A stretch of DNA of 64,000 nucleotides, taken from contig CAJAHH010000013.1 in the NCBI GenBank assembly GCA_903939515.1, forward strand, positions 28,464-92,463, given 5' to 3'. This DNA comes from an uncultured Verrucomicrobiota bacterium (lineage in GTDB: Bacteria; Verrucomicrobiota; Verrucomicrobiia; Limisphaerales; UBA9464). The number at the start of each line of letters is the position of its first letter. Position 1 is the stretch's first letter. The notes beneath the pieces are model-generated. The model was not told the origin of the DNA. It saw only the letters and a list, made by a program, of their open reading frames with translations, and made no database searches. Made by a program: the position numbers and the translations under genes. Below, one piece after another: positions 19,886 through 29,067 of the stretch.

Positions 19886-20213
19886 CTCAATCATTTTGAT
19901 CGGAAACCTGCTAAAAACTTGCCCGGAATGGTTTAGGAGTTGGCATGGCTGGATATCTTCAGCTCCCCCAATCACAGTCGTTTCTTCCGAAACCGCTGCA
20001 TTCATTGGAAGCCGATAAACTGTTTACCATAATTCCGATCAGTCACCTTTAGAGAGTCGGGGAATAAACCCGAGTTCAGAATCCGCTCAACACTTCTGTC
20101 CTATCCAAGCCGCGGCCGATCAAAACCAGACCCCGCCGAGGTCAATTTCCCATTTACCTTGACTGGACGGTGGTCCCCCACCCATCCTCCGGATCCGTCC
20201 AAAAGGCTTCTCA
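19886..20213. other. Leader region of the rod-shape operon
   Basis: 328 bp without a gene between the lipoprotein and mreB. Apart from the promoter candidate at 20005-20033 I see no hairpin or conserved RNA motif that I can name. Confidence 0.5.
20005..20033 (+). promoter_or_regulatory. Candidate sigma-70 promoter for mreBCD-mrdA-rodA
   Basis: TTGGAA (20005-20010) and CATAAT (20028-20033) are separated by 17 bp; the -10 box matches 5 of 6 consensus positions. It would give a leader of about 170 nt before mreB. Confidence 0.4.
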
Positions 20214-21242
20214 ATGTTTGCGCAGATCAAAGGTCTCTTCTCGAACGATATCGGAATCGACCTCGGAACCGCCAACTCCCTCGTTTATGTGAGGGATCAG
20301 GGAATCGTTTTGCGCGAACCCTCAGTGGTGGCCATCCAAGCCGGGACAACCAATGTTCTAGCAGTCGGCGAAGAAGCCAAGCGCATGCTCGGCCGAACCC
20401 CCGGCAACATCGTCGCCATCCGACCCATGAAAGACGGCGTCATCGCCGACTTTGAGATCACCGAGGCGATGCTTCGGCACTTCATTCAAAAGGTACACCA
20501 CCGCAAGCTGATCATGCCGCGAGTGGTCGTCGCCGTACCCTCGGGCATCACCGAGGTCGAAAAACGGGCCGTGAAGGACTCTGCCACCCACGCTGGGGCC
20601 CGCGAAGTGTACCTCATCGAGCAACCCATGGCTTCGGCTATCGGAGTAGGCCTGCCGGTTCACGAACCCTCAGGCAACATGATTGTCGACATCGGCGGTG
20701 GCACCTGCGAGATCGCGATCATCTCGCTGGCAGGCATCGTCTTCAGTCGCAGCGTCCGAGTGGGCGGCGATGAATTCGACGAAACGATCGTCGCGCACAT
20801 GAAGCGCGCTCACAATTTAATGATCGGCGAACGTACCGCCGAGGAGATCAAGATCCGTGTCGGGTCGGCGTTTCCGTTGGACCAGGAATTGACCATGGAG
20901 GTGAAGGGCCGCGACCTCAGTGCGGGCCTCCCCAAGACGGTCCTCATCCGGTCCGAAGAAATCAGAGCCGCCCTACAAGAACCGCTCTCGAGTATTTTGG
21001 AGTCTGTCCGCATCACATTGGAACGATGCCCGCCGGAATTGTCTGCCGACTTGGTAGACAAGGGCATCATGATGGCCGGCGGTGGAGCGCTGTTGCGCAA
21101 CATCGACCGCTTGGTCTCTCAAGAAACCGGTCTTCCGGTCCACATCGCCGACGATCCGTTGAGCGCCGTGGCCACGGGCACCGGACGTGTGCTGCAGGAA
21201 CTTTCCTTCCTCCGAAGAGTCGCTTCTTCCACGACTACCTGA
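20214..21242 (+). CDS. mreB: Rod shape-determining actin-like protein MreB
   Basis: This 342-residue bacterial actin forms membrane-bound filaments that guide lateral wall synthesis. It opens with MFAQIKGLFSNDIGIDLGTANSLVY, which contains the phosphate-1 motif IDLGTANS. The phosphate-2 motif MIVDIGGGTCEIAI is near residue 165 and the adenosine motif MMAGGGALLRNIDRL near residue 290. The N-terminal FAQIKGLFS helix fits membrane binding. Length and motifs are canonical. It is the first gene of an operon with mreC, mreD, mrdA and rodA. Confidence 0.98.
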   Translation: MFAQIKGLFSNDIGIDLGTANSLVYVRDQGIVLREPSVVAIQAGTTNVLAVGEEAKRMLGRTPGNIVAIRPMKDGVIADFEITEAMLRHFIQKVHHRKLIMPRVVVAVPSGITEVEKRAVKDSATHAGAREVYLIEQPMASAIGVGLPVHEPSGNMIVDIGGGTCEIAIISLAGIVFSRSVRVGGDEFDETIVAHMKRAHNLMIGERTAEEIKIRVGSAFPLDQELTMEVKGRDLSAGLPKTVLIRSEEIRAALQEPLSSILESVRITLERCPPELSADLVDKGIMMAGGGALLRNIDRLVSQETGLPVHIADDPLSAVATGTGRVLQELSFLRRVASSTTT

Positions 21243-21279
21243 TCTCCCCGGGGTTCGTTCGTCCGTCACCGGATCGAAC

Positions 21280-22086
21280 GTGCTGAAGCGGACCCATTAC
21301 CTTGCATTGGCCGGCGTAGGACTCCTCACGCTGAGCCTACTGAACTTGCCTGCCTCTCTCCAGACGCAGGTCAAGTCGGCTATTGGCGCATCGTTTCTGC
21401 CTCTCTTCGGCATCCGGGCGGCCGCAGATAACTTGCTCGACCGGGCTGGTTATCAAGTCCTCCCCCGCTCCACGTTAATTGACAACCTCTTGCGCCTAGA
21501 GCGTGAGAACGCCGAGCTCCGGGTCTCGACTCTGCAGGGGGCGGATGCCCTGGCAGAGAATCAGCGGCTTCGGAGCGCTATCGGAGCGGCTCCACGCGGC
21601 CCCTGGCACCTCAAGCTGGCGCGAGTGGTGGGGCGAGACCCAACAACCTGGTGGAGAACAATCCAAGTCAATCTGGGATCCCGGGATAACTTGAAACCCG
21701 ACCAAGTCGTGATGAGCGGCGCGGGCCTCGTTGGCCGAATTAGCCAGGCAGGCCTGAGTCATTCCCAGGTGGCTTTAGTGGGTGATGCCGAATGCGGGGT
21801 GGCGGTCGTGGTCAAGGAGACCCGCGATCTGGGAATCATCAAACCGGGGCAAACCCTTTCAGGCGATGGCGGGTTGGTGGAAATGACCTTGCTGCAGAAT
21901 TGCCCAGGAATTATGGCCGGTCAGGTGGTGCTCACCAGCGGCTTAGGCGGGGTCTTTCCGGCAGGCCTCCCGGTCGGTACCATTGTCGACACCCGGAACG
22001 AGGACGGCAACGTGTTCACCACCGCCCGAGTCCGCCTGACTGCTAATCTCAACCGACTCGAAGAGGTGTGGGTGTTGCAGCCATGA
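21280..22086 (+). CDS. mreC: Rod shape-determining protein MreC
   Basis: MreC is a bitopic membrane protein that links MreB to the wall synthases. The chosen GTG start at 21280 gives 268 residues, with an N-terminal membrane helix (YLALAGVGLLTLSLLNLPASL), a coiled coil (LIDNLLRLERENAELR) and the double beta-barrel domain (RDNLKPDQVVMSGAGLVGRI, GVFPAGLPVGTIV). A frame extending back to 21187 overlaps mreB and has no MreC features. The start lies 37 bp after mreB, and the stop overlaps the mreD start by 4 bp. Confidence 0.93.
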   Translation: MLKRTHYLALAGVGLLTLSLLNLPASLQTQVKSAIGASFLPLFGIRAAADNLLDRAGYQVLPRSTLIDNLLRLERENAELRVSTLQGADALAENQRLRSAIGAAPRGPWHLKLARVVGRDPTTWWRTIQVNLGSRDNLKPDQVVMSGAGLVGRISQAGLSHSQVALVGDAECGVAVVVKETRDLGIIKPGQTLSGDGGLVEMTLLQNCPGIMAGQVVLTSGLGGVFPAGLPVGTIVDTRNEDGNVFTTARVRLTANLNRLEEVWVLQP

Positions 22087-22646
22087 ACCGCTTCACCCTA
22101 ATCCTGCTCTTCTTGGTGACATGGCTGTCGGTGTTCGCCCAGACCCAGTTTTCAGGGCTTCGACTATGGCTCACCGTCCCGATGGCGCTTAGTCCGGCGC
22201 TCATTTGCTATGCGGCCTTGACCCACGGCTTTGGGATCACCGTTTCCCTGGCCGTCTTGAGCGGTCTCTGGGCTGACTCCCTGTCCGCCTCACCTCTGGG
22301 GATGAGTGTCATGCCTTTGTTTCTGTTGGGATTCACCCTGCAGTTGCAGCGTCACCTCATCCTTCGCGACCAGGGTTTTGCTCAGTTCTGGATCGGATTG
22401 GGAGCCGGGGCCGGTGTGCCTCTCCTCACCTTGGGGATCCTTTCCCTCACCGGATCCCAACCCGTGACGGGCCGGTTCACTTTTATCCAACTCCTGCTGC
22501 TAGGATTACTCAATGGCATCGCCTGCCCAGTCCTCTTCCGGATATTCGATTTGCTCCACCGGAGCTTCGACTACCGCCCGCTGACAACCTCCAGCTTCAG
22601 GGCTGATCGAGAAACCGTCCGGGGTCGCCAATTTCGCCTGCGTTGA
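22083..22646 (+). CDS. mreD: Rod shape-determining membrane protein MreD-like
   Basis: A 187-residue polytopic membrane protein with about five hydrophobic segments; it begins MNRFTLILLFLVTWLSVF. The ATG overlaps the mreC stop (ATGA at 22083-22086). Sequence conservation of MreD is low, so the call rests mainly on size, topology and its place between mreC and the PBP2 gene. It has the typical GLWADSLSASPLG segment near residue 60, like the G-x-x-x-D motif of MreD. Confidence 0.85.
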   Translation: MNRFTLILLFLVTWLSVFAQTQFSGLRLWLTVPMALSPALICYAALTHGFGITVSLAVLSGLWADSLSASPLGMSVMPLFLLGFTLQLQRHLILRDQGFAQFWIGLGAGAGVPLLTLGILSLTGSQPVTGRFTFIQLLLLGLLNGIACPVLFRIFDLLHRSFDYRPLTTSSFRADRETVRGRQFRLR

Positions 22647-22649
22647 ACC

Positions 22650-24680
22650 ATGCTCATCTTCGACCAGTTCAACAAAGGAGAGCGGCCATTGAGATGGCTG
22701 GCTGGCGTGGTGGGTGCAGGCCTGCTGCTGTTGCTCATCGGGCTTCTGCGAGTGCAAATCTTCGGCCACCATCGCTTTGAGCAGTCACTGCAAACCCAAA
22801 GTTTCCAGTCGGTACGGGTTCCCGCCCTCCGGGGTCGCATCCTCGACCGGCAGGGGCGTGAATGCGTGGGAAATGTCCCCCGTTACCGCTTGGACGTGTA
22901 TCTCGAAACCCTGAGCCGAGACTTCACGCGAGAATACGGACGACTCCGTCGCGAGGTCGTGGCGGCACGCGGAGGCACCAATACTCTCACCCCCGAACTC
23001 TGGGATCGGATGATGTCGAAGCTCCGCCGCGATCAACCCCGGGTCCTAATCCGCCCCGAGGAGAACACCCTTCTCTGGAGGCAGGCTCGCTACAATGTCC
23101 TGAGTAATGTGGTCTCCCGGGTCGCCAACAAGGTCGGACTACCACTGACACTGACCGAATCGGAACTGCACCGTCACTGGGCCAACAGTCGTGCCCTGCC
23201 GCTGGCCGTGCTCAAGAAACTGACTCCGCAGCAGGTCTCGCTTCTAACCGAGCAATCTTGGTCTATCCGGGGAATTAGCATCGAACTGCAGGCGGTCCGT
23301 CATTATCCGCAGGGACCATTGGCCGCACACACACTGGGGTATCTGGTTCGCGCGGATGATTTCGAAGGCGAGGAAGGCGAATCCTTCGACTACCGCCTGC
23401 GGGATTATCGAGGGGCTGCCGGTCTGGAAGCGGCCTTCGACACCGCCCTCCGAGGCACTTCGGGCTCCAAGAGTATCCTCGTTAACAGCGATGGGTATCG
23501 GGTCGGAGAGACCATGACCACGGCGCCGGTGCCCGGGCAGAACCTGATCACCACCCTCGACATCGAGGTTCAGAAGGCAACCGAGTCAGCGCTGGCTGCA
23601 GTGAGCGGCGAGGAACGCGGTGCGGTGGTCGTGCTGGACGTCCGCAATGGGGATGTCTTGGCCGTGGCCAGCGCCCCAAGCTTCGATCCCGGCGAGTGGA
23701 TCGATGGCATCAGCCGGGCCCGGTGGACCAACTACTACGATGTCCCGAAGCGGACGCCGCTAATGAACCGGGCCACCGACGGCGCTTATTCACCAGGTTC
23801 CACCTTCAAGATCGTGACTGCCTTGGCCGCCTTAGAGAGCGGGTTGGACCCCGATCGAGTGCAAATTGTCGAAGCCAACCCCTCCAAACCGGGCAAGGGT
23901 CTCTATAACCGCGGGAACATCAAAATCGAGGACACCGCACCACCGGGTCCCTACGACTTTCGTCGCGCTTTCATTCGATCCTCCAACGCCTACTTCATCC
24001 AGCTAGGACTCGACGCCGGCTACGACCGCCTGCTCGCGACGGCCCACCGATTCCACTTCGGAGAACAGACACGCATCCAATTGCGCCCCACCGAAGAGCG
24101 GTCCGGCTGGATGCCCGAACCCGCCGAGGCGCGGGCCGAGCGCTGGCCCCAAGGAAGACTGGCTAACTTCAGCATCGGCCAAGAGGTCACGGTCACCCCA
24201 TTGCAACTCGCGGTGATGGTCGCTGCGGTGGCCAATGGCGGCACGGTCTATTACCCACGCCTGGTCGACCGCCTCGAGTCGGGAGATCCGCTCAGCGAAG
24301 AGGCACCCAGCACCATTCGCCCCGGTCAGGTGCGCAGCCGCCTAGAAACCCGCCCCGAATACCTCGCCCGGATCCGAGCCGCCATGCGCGATGACGTCCT
24401 GGATCCCGAAGGTACGGGCACCAGTGCTCGCGTTGCCGATTACACAGTCTGCGGCAAGACAGGAACCGCCGAGATCAAGGGCAACGGAGTGAAGGACAAA
24501 GTAACCTGGTTCGCCAGCTTCGCCCCCTTCGAGTCCCCGCGCTATGCTGTGGTCGTGATGGTGGAAAGCGGCGCCTCCGGAGGTCGCACCTGCGGCCCGG
24601 TAGCCCAGAAGATTTACGAACACCTGCGCGCACGGGACGCAGGGTCCGGCAGGCCTATCGCCCTCAACCCGGCGCCCTAA
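22650..24680 (+). CDS. mrdA: Penicillin-binding protein 2 (elongasome transpeptidase)
   Basis: This 676-residue class B PBP cross-links peptidoglycan during elongation with RodA. It has one N-terminal membrane helix (LAGVVGAGLLLLLIGLL), a PBP dimer domain starting at RVPALRGRILDRQGRE, and a transpeptidase domain. The active-site serine is in SPGSTFKIVTAL (near residue 380), the SxN motif in RSSNAYFIQLG (near 440) and the KTG motif in CGKTGTAEI (near 600). All three catalytic motifs are intact. It sits 3 bp after mreD and 3 bp before rodA, which supports co-expression. Confidence 0.96.
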   Translation: MLIFDQFNKGERPLRWLAGVVGAGLLLLLIGLLRVQIFGHHRFEQSLQTQSFQSVRVPALRGRILDRQGRECVGNVPRYRLDVYLETLSRDFTREYGRLRREVVAARGGTNTLTPELWDRMMSKLRRDQPRVLIRPEENTLLWRQARYNVLSNVVSRVANKVGLPLTLTESELHRHWANSRALPLAVLKKLTPQQVSLLTEQSWSIRGISIELQAVRHYPQGPLAAHTLGYLVRADDFEGEEGESFDYRLRDYRGAAGLEAAFDTALRGTSGSKSILVNSDGYRVGETMTTAPVPGQNLITTLDIEVQKATESALAAVSGEERGAVVVLDVRNGDVLAVASAPSFDPGEWIDGISRARWTNYYDVPKRTPLMNRATDGAYSPGSTFKIVTALAALESGLDPDRVQIVEANPSKPGKGLYNRGNIKIEDTAPPGPYDFRRAFIRSSNAYFIQLGLDAGYDRLLATAHRFHFGEQTRIQLRPTEERSGWMPEPAEARAERWPQGRLANFSIGQEVTVTPLQLAVMVAAVANGGTVYYPRLVDRLESGDPLSEEAPSTIRPGQVRSRLETRPEYLARIRAAMRDDVLDPEGTGTSARVADYTVCGKTGTAEIKGNGVKDKVTWFASFAPFESPRYAVVVMVESGASGGRTCGPVAQKIYEHLRARDAGSGRPIALNPAP

Positions 24681-24683
24681 CCC

Positions 24684-25895
24684 ATGACCCCGCTCTCCCT
24701 CCAAAATCGCCGTGCCGAGGCAGACATCCTGTGGCCCCTTTGGCTCTCGGTATTGGGTCTGATGATCATCAGCGCGATGTTCATCTTCAGCACCACCGGC
24801 GGTACCGAGATAACGCGAGGTGTCCCGTGGTACCAATGGACGGCCACCCGTCAGGTGATCGCCTTCGGTATTGGTCTCTTCGTGGTTCTCGGACTCAGCC
24901 TGGTGGACTACAGCCGAATGGCACGGTGGGCCATGGTCGGCTACTGGGTGTCCATCGCCCTGCTGTTGGCGGTCCATGTCCTAGGAACCTCCCGCAACGG
25001 TGCGCGGCGGTGGCTAGATCTCGGCCCGATCCAATTCCAGCCCAGCGAATTGGCCAAACTGACCTTCCTGTTCGCCATGGCTAACTTCTTGGCGCGCCCC
25101 TCTTCGGAGCTCCGCTCGCCAAGCGTCTTCCTGAAGGCCCTCATGCTCACACTCCTGCCACTGGGCCTGATCCTCAAACAACCCGATCTGGGTTCATCGC
25201 TCGTCTTTCTACCTATCACCCTGGTCATGATGCTGGTCGCTGGGGTTCCACAGCGCTTTGTAATCAAGCTTTTGGGGGGAGCGTTTCTCATCGTCAGCCT
25301 GATCGCCATCGACATCTTCGTGGCTCCTGAGAACTGGCGACTCATCCGCCTTCAAGACTATCAGCGCGAACGGTTGCTGGTTTATTTCAACGCCGATTTT
25401 GCCCCAGCTTCAGCCACCCCAGAACAACGCCAGAGGGCCGCACAGCGCAAGCGGCAGATGTCTTGGAACGTTGAGCAAGCGCTCATCTCAGTCGGCTCAG
25501 GCGGTTTCACTGGCAAAGGGTGGCGCGAGGGCACTCAGCACCGTCTGGGTTACCTGCCCCGACTGGGCGCCCACAATGACTTCATCTTCTCGGTCATCGC
25601 CGAGGAGCGTGGCTTCATCGGAAGCGTCGCTGTCGTGACCCTCTACGGCATCGTCCTGTTCAGCGGCATCAAGACCGCTGGAGAATCACGCGATCGGCTC
25701 GGGCGCCTACTGGCCACCGGCATCGTCACCCTCTTCTTCACACACATCTTCGTGAACATCGGCATGAACATCAAACTGATGCCGGTCACGGGCATTCCAC
25801 TGCCCCTGCTCAGTGCAGGCGGAACCTCAGTGCTCTGCTCACTGATCGCGGTCGGTGTTCTTCAAAACATCCATTTGTACCGGAAACGGTACTAA
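24684..25895 (+). CDS. rodA: Peptidoglycan glycosyltransferase RodA
   Basis: This 403-residue SEDS-family protein polymerises lipid II glycan chains in partnership with PBP2. It has about ten membrane segments. Family motifs include ARRWLDLGPIQFQPSELAK (near residues 108-126), KQPDLGSSLVFLP, and the C-terminal GIPLPLLSAGGTSVL. The acidic loop position near GFTGKGWREGTQHRLGYLP is conserved. The gene follows mrdA closely, as in other rod-shaped bacteria; a second SEDS protein, FtsW, is encoded in the dcw cluster at 47.6 kb. Confidence 0.95.
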   Translation: MTPLSLQNRRAEADILWPLWLSVLGLMIISAMFIFSTTGGTEITRGVPWYQWTATRQVIAFGIGLFVVLGLSLVDYSRMARWAMVGYWVSIALLLAVHVLGTSRNGARRWLDLGPIQFQPSELAKLTFLFAMANFLARPSSELRSPSVFLKALMLTLLPLGLILKQPDLGSSLVFLPITLVMMLVAGVPQRFVIKLLGGAFLIVSLIAIDIFVAPENWRLIRLQDYQRERLLVYFNADFAPASATPEQRQRAAQRKRQMSWNVEQALISVGSGGFTGKGWREGTQHRLGYLPRLGAHNDFIFSVIAEERGFIGSVAVVTLYGIVLFSGIKTAGESRDRLGRLLATGIVTLFFTHIFVNIGMNIKLMPVTGIPLPLLSAGGTSVLCSLIAVGVLQNIHLYRKRY

Positions 25896-25913
25896 AACTC
25901 GAATCCTACAGAC

Positions 25914-27899
25914 ATGAGTCAACAGACATTCAAACGCGGCAAGGTGCCGATGCGTTTCAAGCCCACCCGGGGAATCGGCTCTCCGAACCTCAACCGATCT
26001 GCGGCCAACGCCCGCATGGAAGCCATCGGCGAGAAAGCCGTTGAAGAACGGGTGTTCGACATCCGCCGCCACGAGTCCGAAATTCGGCGCGCCGAAAACC
26101 GGGCCGCCGGACTTCCCGAGGACACCATCGACGCCCCTGAGGTTAATCTAACCAAGAACGGCCGGGACCAGACCTACCGCTCCCCCGATCTCACTCGCCC
26201 GGAGGAGGCTCACGAGGAACCTGCAGAACAGGCACCCAAACCACCTCGCGAGCCTAAGGGGCTTATCGAGAAAGCGCGGGCCGCGGTCAAAGAGGTGGTC
26301 AAGAAGGTCAAACAACTCATCCGACCCGAGGAAAAGATCATCAAGGAAGTGGTGATTAACGCCGAACCGCTGGAAACCCGCGTCGCGGTTCTGGAGGAGA
26401 GCAAACTGGAAGACCTCACGGTTGAACGAACCGGCGATGACCGGCTGGTTGGCTCCATCTACAAGGGCAAGGTGAAGAACCTCGAAGATGGGCTCAAGGC
26501 CGCCTTCGTGGATATTGGCTTCGAGAAGAACGCCTTCCTGCATTACTGGGACATCATCCCCAACACGTTCGATTCCAGCGTCGAAATCGTGGAGCGCGAT
26601 GACACAGGCAAATCTCGCCGGAAAGAAAAACCCAAAATCACCCAGAAGGATGTCCCCCGACTGTTCCCGCCGGGCAGCGAGATCATTATCCAAGTGACCA
26701 AGGGACCGATCGGCACCAAGGGACCCCGCGTCACCACCAACCTATCTCTGCCCGGGCGCTATCTCGTCCTGTTGCCCAATTCCGACCAATCGGGCATCAG
26801 CCGCAAGATCGAGAACGTCGAGGAGCGCCATCGACTCAAGAAAATTGTCCGCGAACTAACCATTCCTGAGGGCATGGGAGTGATCATTCGCACGGCCGGT
26901 GAAGAAAAGCGCAAGGCGTACTTCGTCCGTGATCTCGCCCTGCTGCTGGAGGAATGGAAGCTCATCCAAGAACGGATCAAGAGCCAGCCGATGGCCTCCT
27001 GCGTTTATCAAGAGCCCGACCTCATCGAACGCACTGTCCGCGACTTCCTCACCGAAGACGTCGACAAGATCGTTATCGACGACCTCAAGAAGTTCGAATC
27101 CATCCGCGACAGCATTAAGCGCATCAGCCCCCGTTCCGTGCGCAAGGTGCACTTCTACAACGAGGCGGAGCCGCTGTTCGACCGCTACAACATCACCCGC
27201 CAACTTGAGGCTGCTTTTAGCCGCCAAGTGAATCTCAAGAGCGGCGGCTACCTCATCATCGACGAAACCGAAGCCCTCGTGGCCATCGACGTGAACACCG
27301 GCAAGCACAAGCAGGCCGGCACCAAGGATCACGACGCGACGATCCTCAAGGTGAACCAAGACGCCGCCGACGAAATCGCCCGCCAGCTCCGCCTGCGAAA
27401 CATGGGCGGCATTATCGTACTAGACTTCATCGACATGAAGTCGCGCCGCGACCAGCAGTCCATTTATCAGCGGATGAAGGACAACCTCAAGCGGGACAAG
27501 GCTAAGACGCACGTCCTGCCTCTCTCGCAGCTCGGGCTCATGGAAATGACCCGCCAGCGCCAGACGGAGAGTGTGCGTTCATCGCTCTACGACGACTGCG
27601 AGCACTGCACGGGCCGTGGTGTCATCAAGAGCGCCGAGACCATGAGTGTCGAAATCCAGCGCAAGCTGACCCAGATCCTCAAGGGTCGCCCGCGGGACGA
27701 CGGCGACTTCCAAGTTAAGATCGTCTGCAACCCGCGCGTCCTCGATCGCTTGCGGACCCGCGACGAGAAGCTCCTCATCGAGTTGGAGAAGAAATTCTTC
27801 GCCAAGCTCAGCTTCCGCCCGGACCCCACCTTTCACAATGAGGAGTGGAAGATCTTCAACGCCATGAACAACGACGAGTTGGCCAAGTCGCGGAACTAA
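25914..27899 (+). CDS. rng: Ribonuclease G/E family endoribonuclease
   Basis: This 661-residue endoribonuclease acts in rRNA maturation and mRNA decay. An unusual charged N-terminal extension of about 150 residues (Lys/Glu/Pro-rich) precedes the S1 domain (GDDRLVGSIYKGKVKNLEDG). The 5'-sensor and DNase I-like catalytic parts follow: DETEALVAIDVNTGK and IIVLDFIDMKSRRD supply the metal-binding aspartates. The Zn-link CEHCTGRG near residue 563 would dimerise the enzyme. There is no RNase E-type C-terminal scaffold, so RNase G is the better name. It ends the rod-shape operon and is followed by a strong terminator. Confidence 0.93.
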   Translation: MSQQTFKRGKVPMRFKPTRGIGSPNLNRSAANARMEAIGEKAVEERVFDIRRHESEIRRAENRAAGLPEDTIDAPEVNLTKNGRDQTYRSPDLTRPEEAHEEPAEQAPKPPREPKGLIEKARAAVKEVVKKVKQLIRPEEKIIKEVVINAEPLETRVAVLEESKLEDLTVERTGDDRLVGSIYKGKVKNLEDGLKAAFVDIGFEKNAFLHYWDIIPNTFDSSVEIVERDDTGKSRRKEKPKITQKDVPRLFPPGSEIIIQVTKGPIGTKGPRVTTNLSLPGRYLVLLPNSDQSGISRKIENVEERHRLKKIVRELTIPEGMGVIIRTAGEEKRKAYFVRDLALLLEEWKLIQERIKSQPMASCVYQEPDLIERTVRDFLTEDVDKIVIDDLKKFESIRDSIKRISPRSVRKVHFYNEAEPLFDRYNITRQLEAAFSRQVNLKSGGYLIIDETEALVAIDVNTGKHKQAGTKDHDATILKVNQDAADEIARQLRLRNMGGIIVLDFIDMKSRRDQQSIYQRMKDNLKRDKAKTHVLPLSQLGLMEMTRQRQTESVRSSLYDDCEHCTGRGVIKSAETMSVEIQRKLTQILKGRPRDDGDFQVKIVCNPRVLDRLRTRDEKLLIELEKKFFAKLSFRPDPTFHNEEWKIFNAMNNDELAKSRN

Positions 27900-27913
27900 T
27901 CGAAACCCAAACC

Positions 27914-27955
27914 GCCGCCCCGGCCGATTCATCGGCCGGGGCGGCTTTGTTTTTA
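27914..27955 (+). terminator. Intrinsic terminator after rng
   Basis: A perfect 15-bp GC-rich stem (27914-27928 with 27931-27945, inner bases forming the loop) is followed by TTTGTTTTT. It closes the mreB-to-rng transcription unit. Confidence 0.93.
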
Positions 27956-28169
27956 AACCCCTCGTTTTTCCCAACGCCCCCACCCGATCCTTGCCGCCCA
28001 GTCGGCGGTGGCAGGACGGGACAAAGGGGGCCATGGATCGCCTGACATTTCCTCCGACCGCGAGCCCTTCCCGCGAGGAACCATTTTCACCGTTCCGAAA
28101 ATTTCACTGGCTCTGACCGTCCGGAACGTTAGAAATAGAGAGTATCCCCAAAGTCCGTCACCCCAAGCC

Positions 28170-28955
28170 ATGAACAGCCAACGCTTCCGCTGCACCCGTG
28201 CCTTCACCCTGATCGAGTTGCTGGTGGTCATCGCCATCATCGCAATCCTCGCCGGCATGCTCTTGCCCGCCTTGTCTCGGGCCAAATCTAAGGCAGTGAA
28301 AACCCTCTGCGCGAGCAACTGCAAGCAGTGGGGTATCGCGGTCAATTTGTACGCCTCCGACAACCAGAACTCCTTCCCGGACAACAGCGGTGGCGCCGGA
28401 TTCAGCTGGATGATGCCCACCATGAGCAACTTCTGGAACGGCTACCTCATCAAGAATCGCCGCACCTCGGCCAACAACACCCGTGCCGCCAACGACGTCC
28501 TGTTCTGCCCGACCGATGACTGGCACCGCGCCGCAGAACGCGGGATGATCACCACCGATAATGAGCCCCAATTGACCGGTTACTTCTACTTGCCAGGTCG
28601 GCGAACCGGAGACGCCGATGTCACCGGAGGAGCCCAGGGTACTTCTGAGTGGTTTTTTAAGAAGAAGCTCGGTGGCATGTACGAAGCAGCTCCCATCATC
28701 ATCGACCGCATGCAGGCCTTGGGTTCCAAGACCACCAACATGCTCGACCCTAAGCTGAACTGGTTCACCGATTACAATGGCAAGAAAGTGGCCACAGCCG
28801 TTCACCGAATCACCCGGGGTGCACCCGAAGGCGGCAACTTCGGCTTCGAAGACGGCCACGTTGAATGGCAGTCCAACAAGCGCGTCTCGCTCGGCTCCGA
28901 CTACGGCGGTTGGCAGTGCTTCTTCAAGATCTCAGTAGCCACCCCTGTTCCGTGA
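28170..28955 (+). CDS. Type II secretion-like pseudopilin (prepilin-type N-terminus)
   Basis: A 261-residue protein from the ATG at 28170. It has a short basic leader and the processing site [20 protein letters not shown], cut before the Phe with Ala instead of Gly at -1. The hydrophobic helix is followed by [12 protein letters not shown]. The C-terminal region has [10 protein letters not shown], typical of the large PVC pseudopilin family often annotated as DUF1559 or H-X9-DG. These proteins are numerous in PVC genomes and mostly of unknown role. A frame extending upstream to 28008 is leader sequence, not coding. Confidence 0.88.
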   Translation: MNSQRFRCTRAFTLIELLVVIAIIAILAGMLLPALSRAKSKAVKTLCASNCKQWGIAVNLYASDNQNSFPDNSGGAGFSWMMPTMSNFWNGYLIKNRRTSANNTRAANDVLFCPTDDWHRAAERGMITTDNEPQLTGYFYLPGRRTGDADVTGGAQGTSEWFFKKKLGGMYEAAPIIIDRMQALGSKTTNMLDPKLNWFTDYNGKKVATAVHRITRGAPEGGNFGFEDGHVEWQSNKRVSLGSDYGGWQCFFKISVATPVP

Positions 28956-29067
28956 TTCATCTCGTGAGCTCTCTCGTGAGCCGGCCTTCCAACTCACAGA
29001 GAACGCGCCCGGCGATTTTAAATCGGATCTGAGGCCCTCTTTTCTCGGACCATACTCCGCGCGAAGG

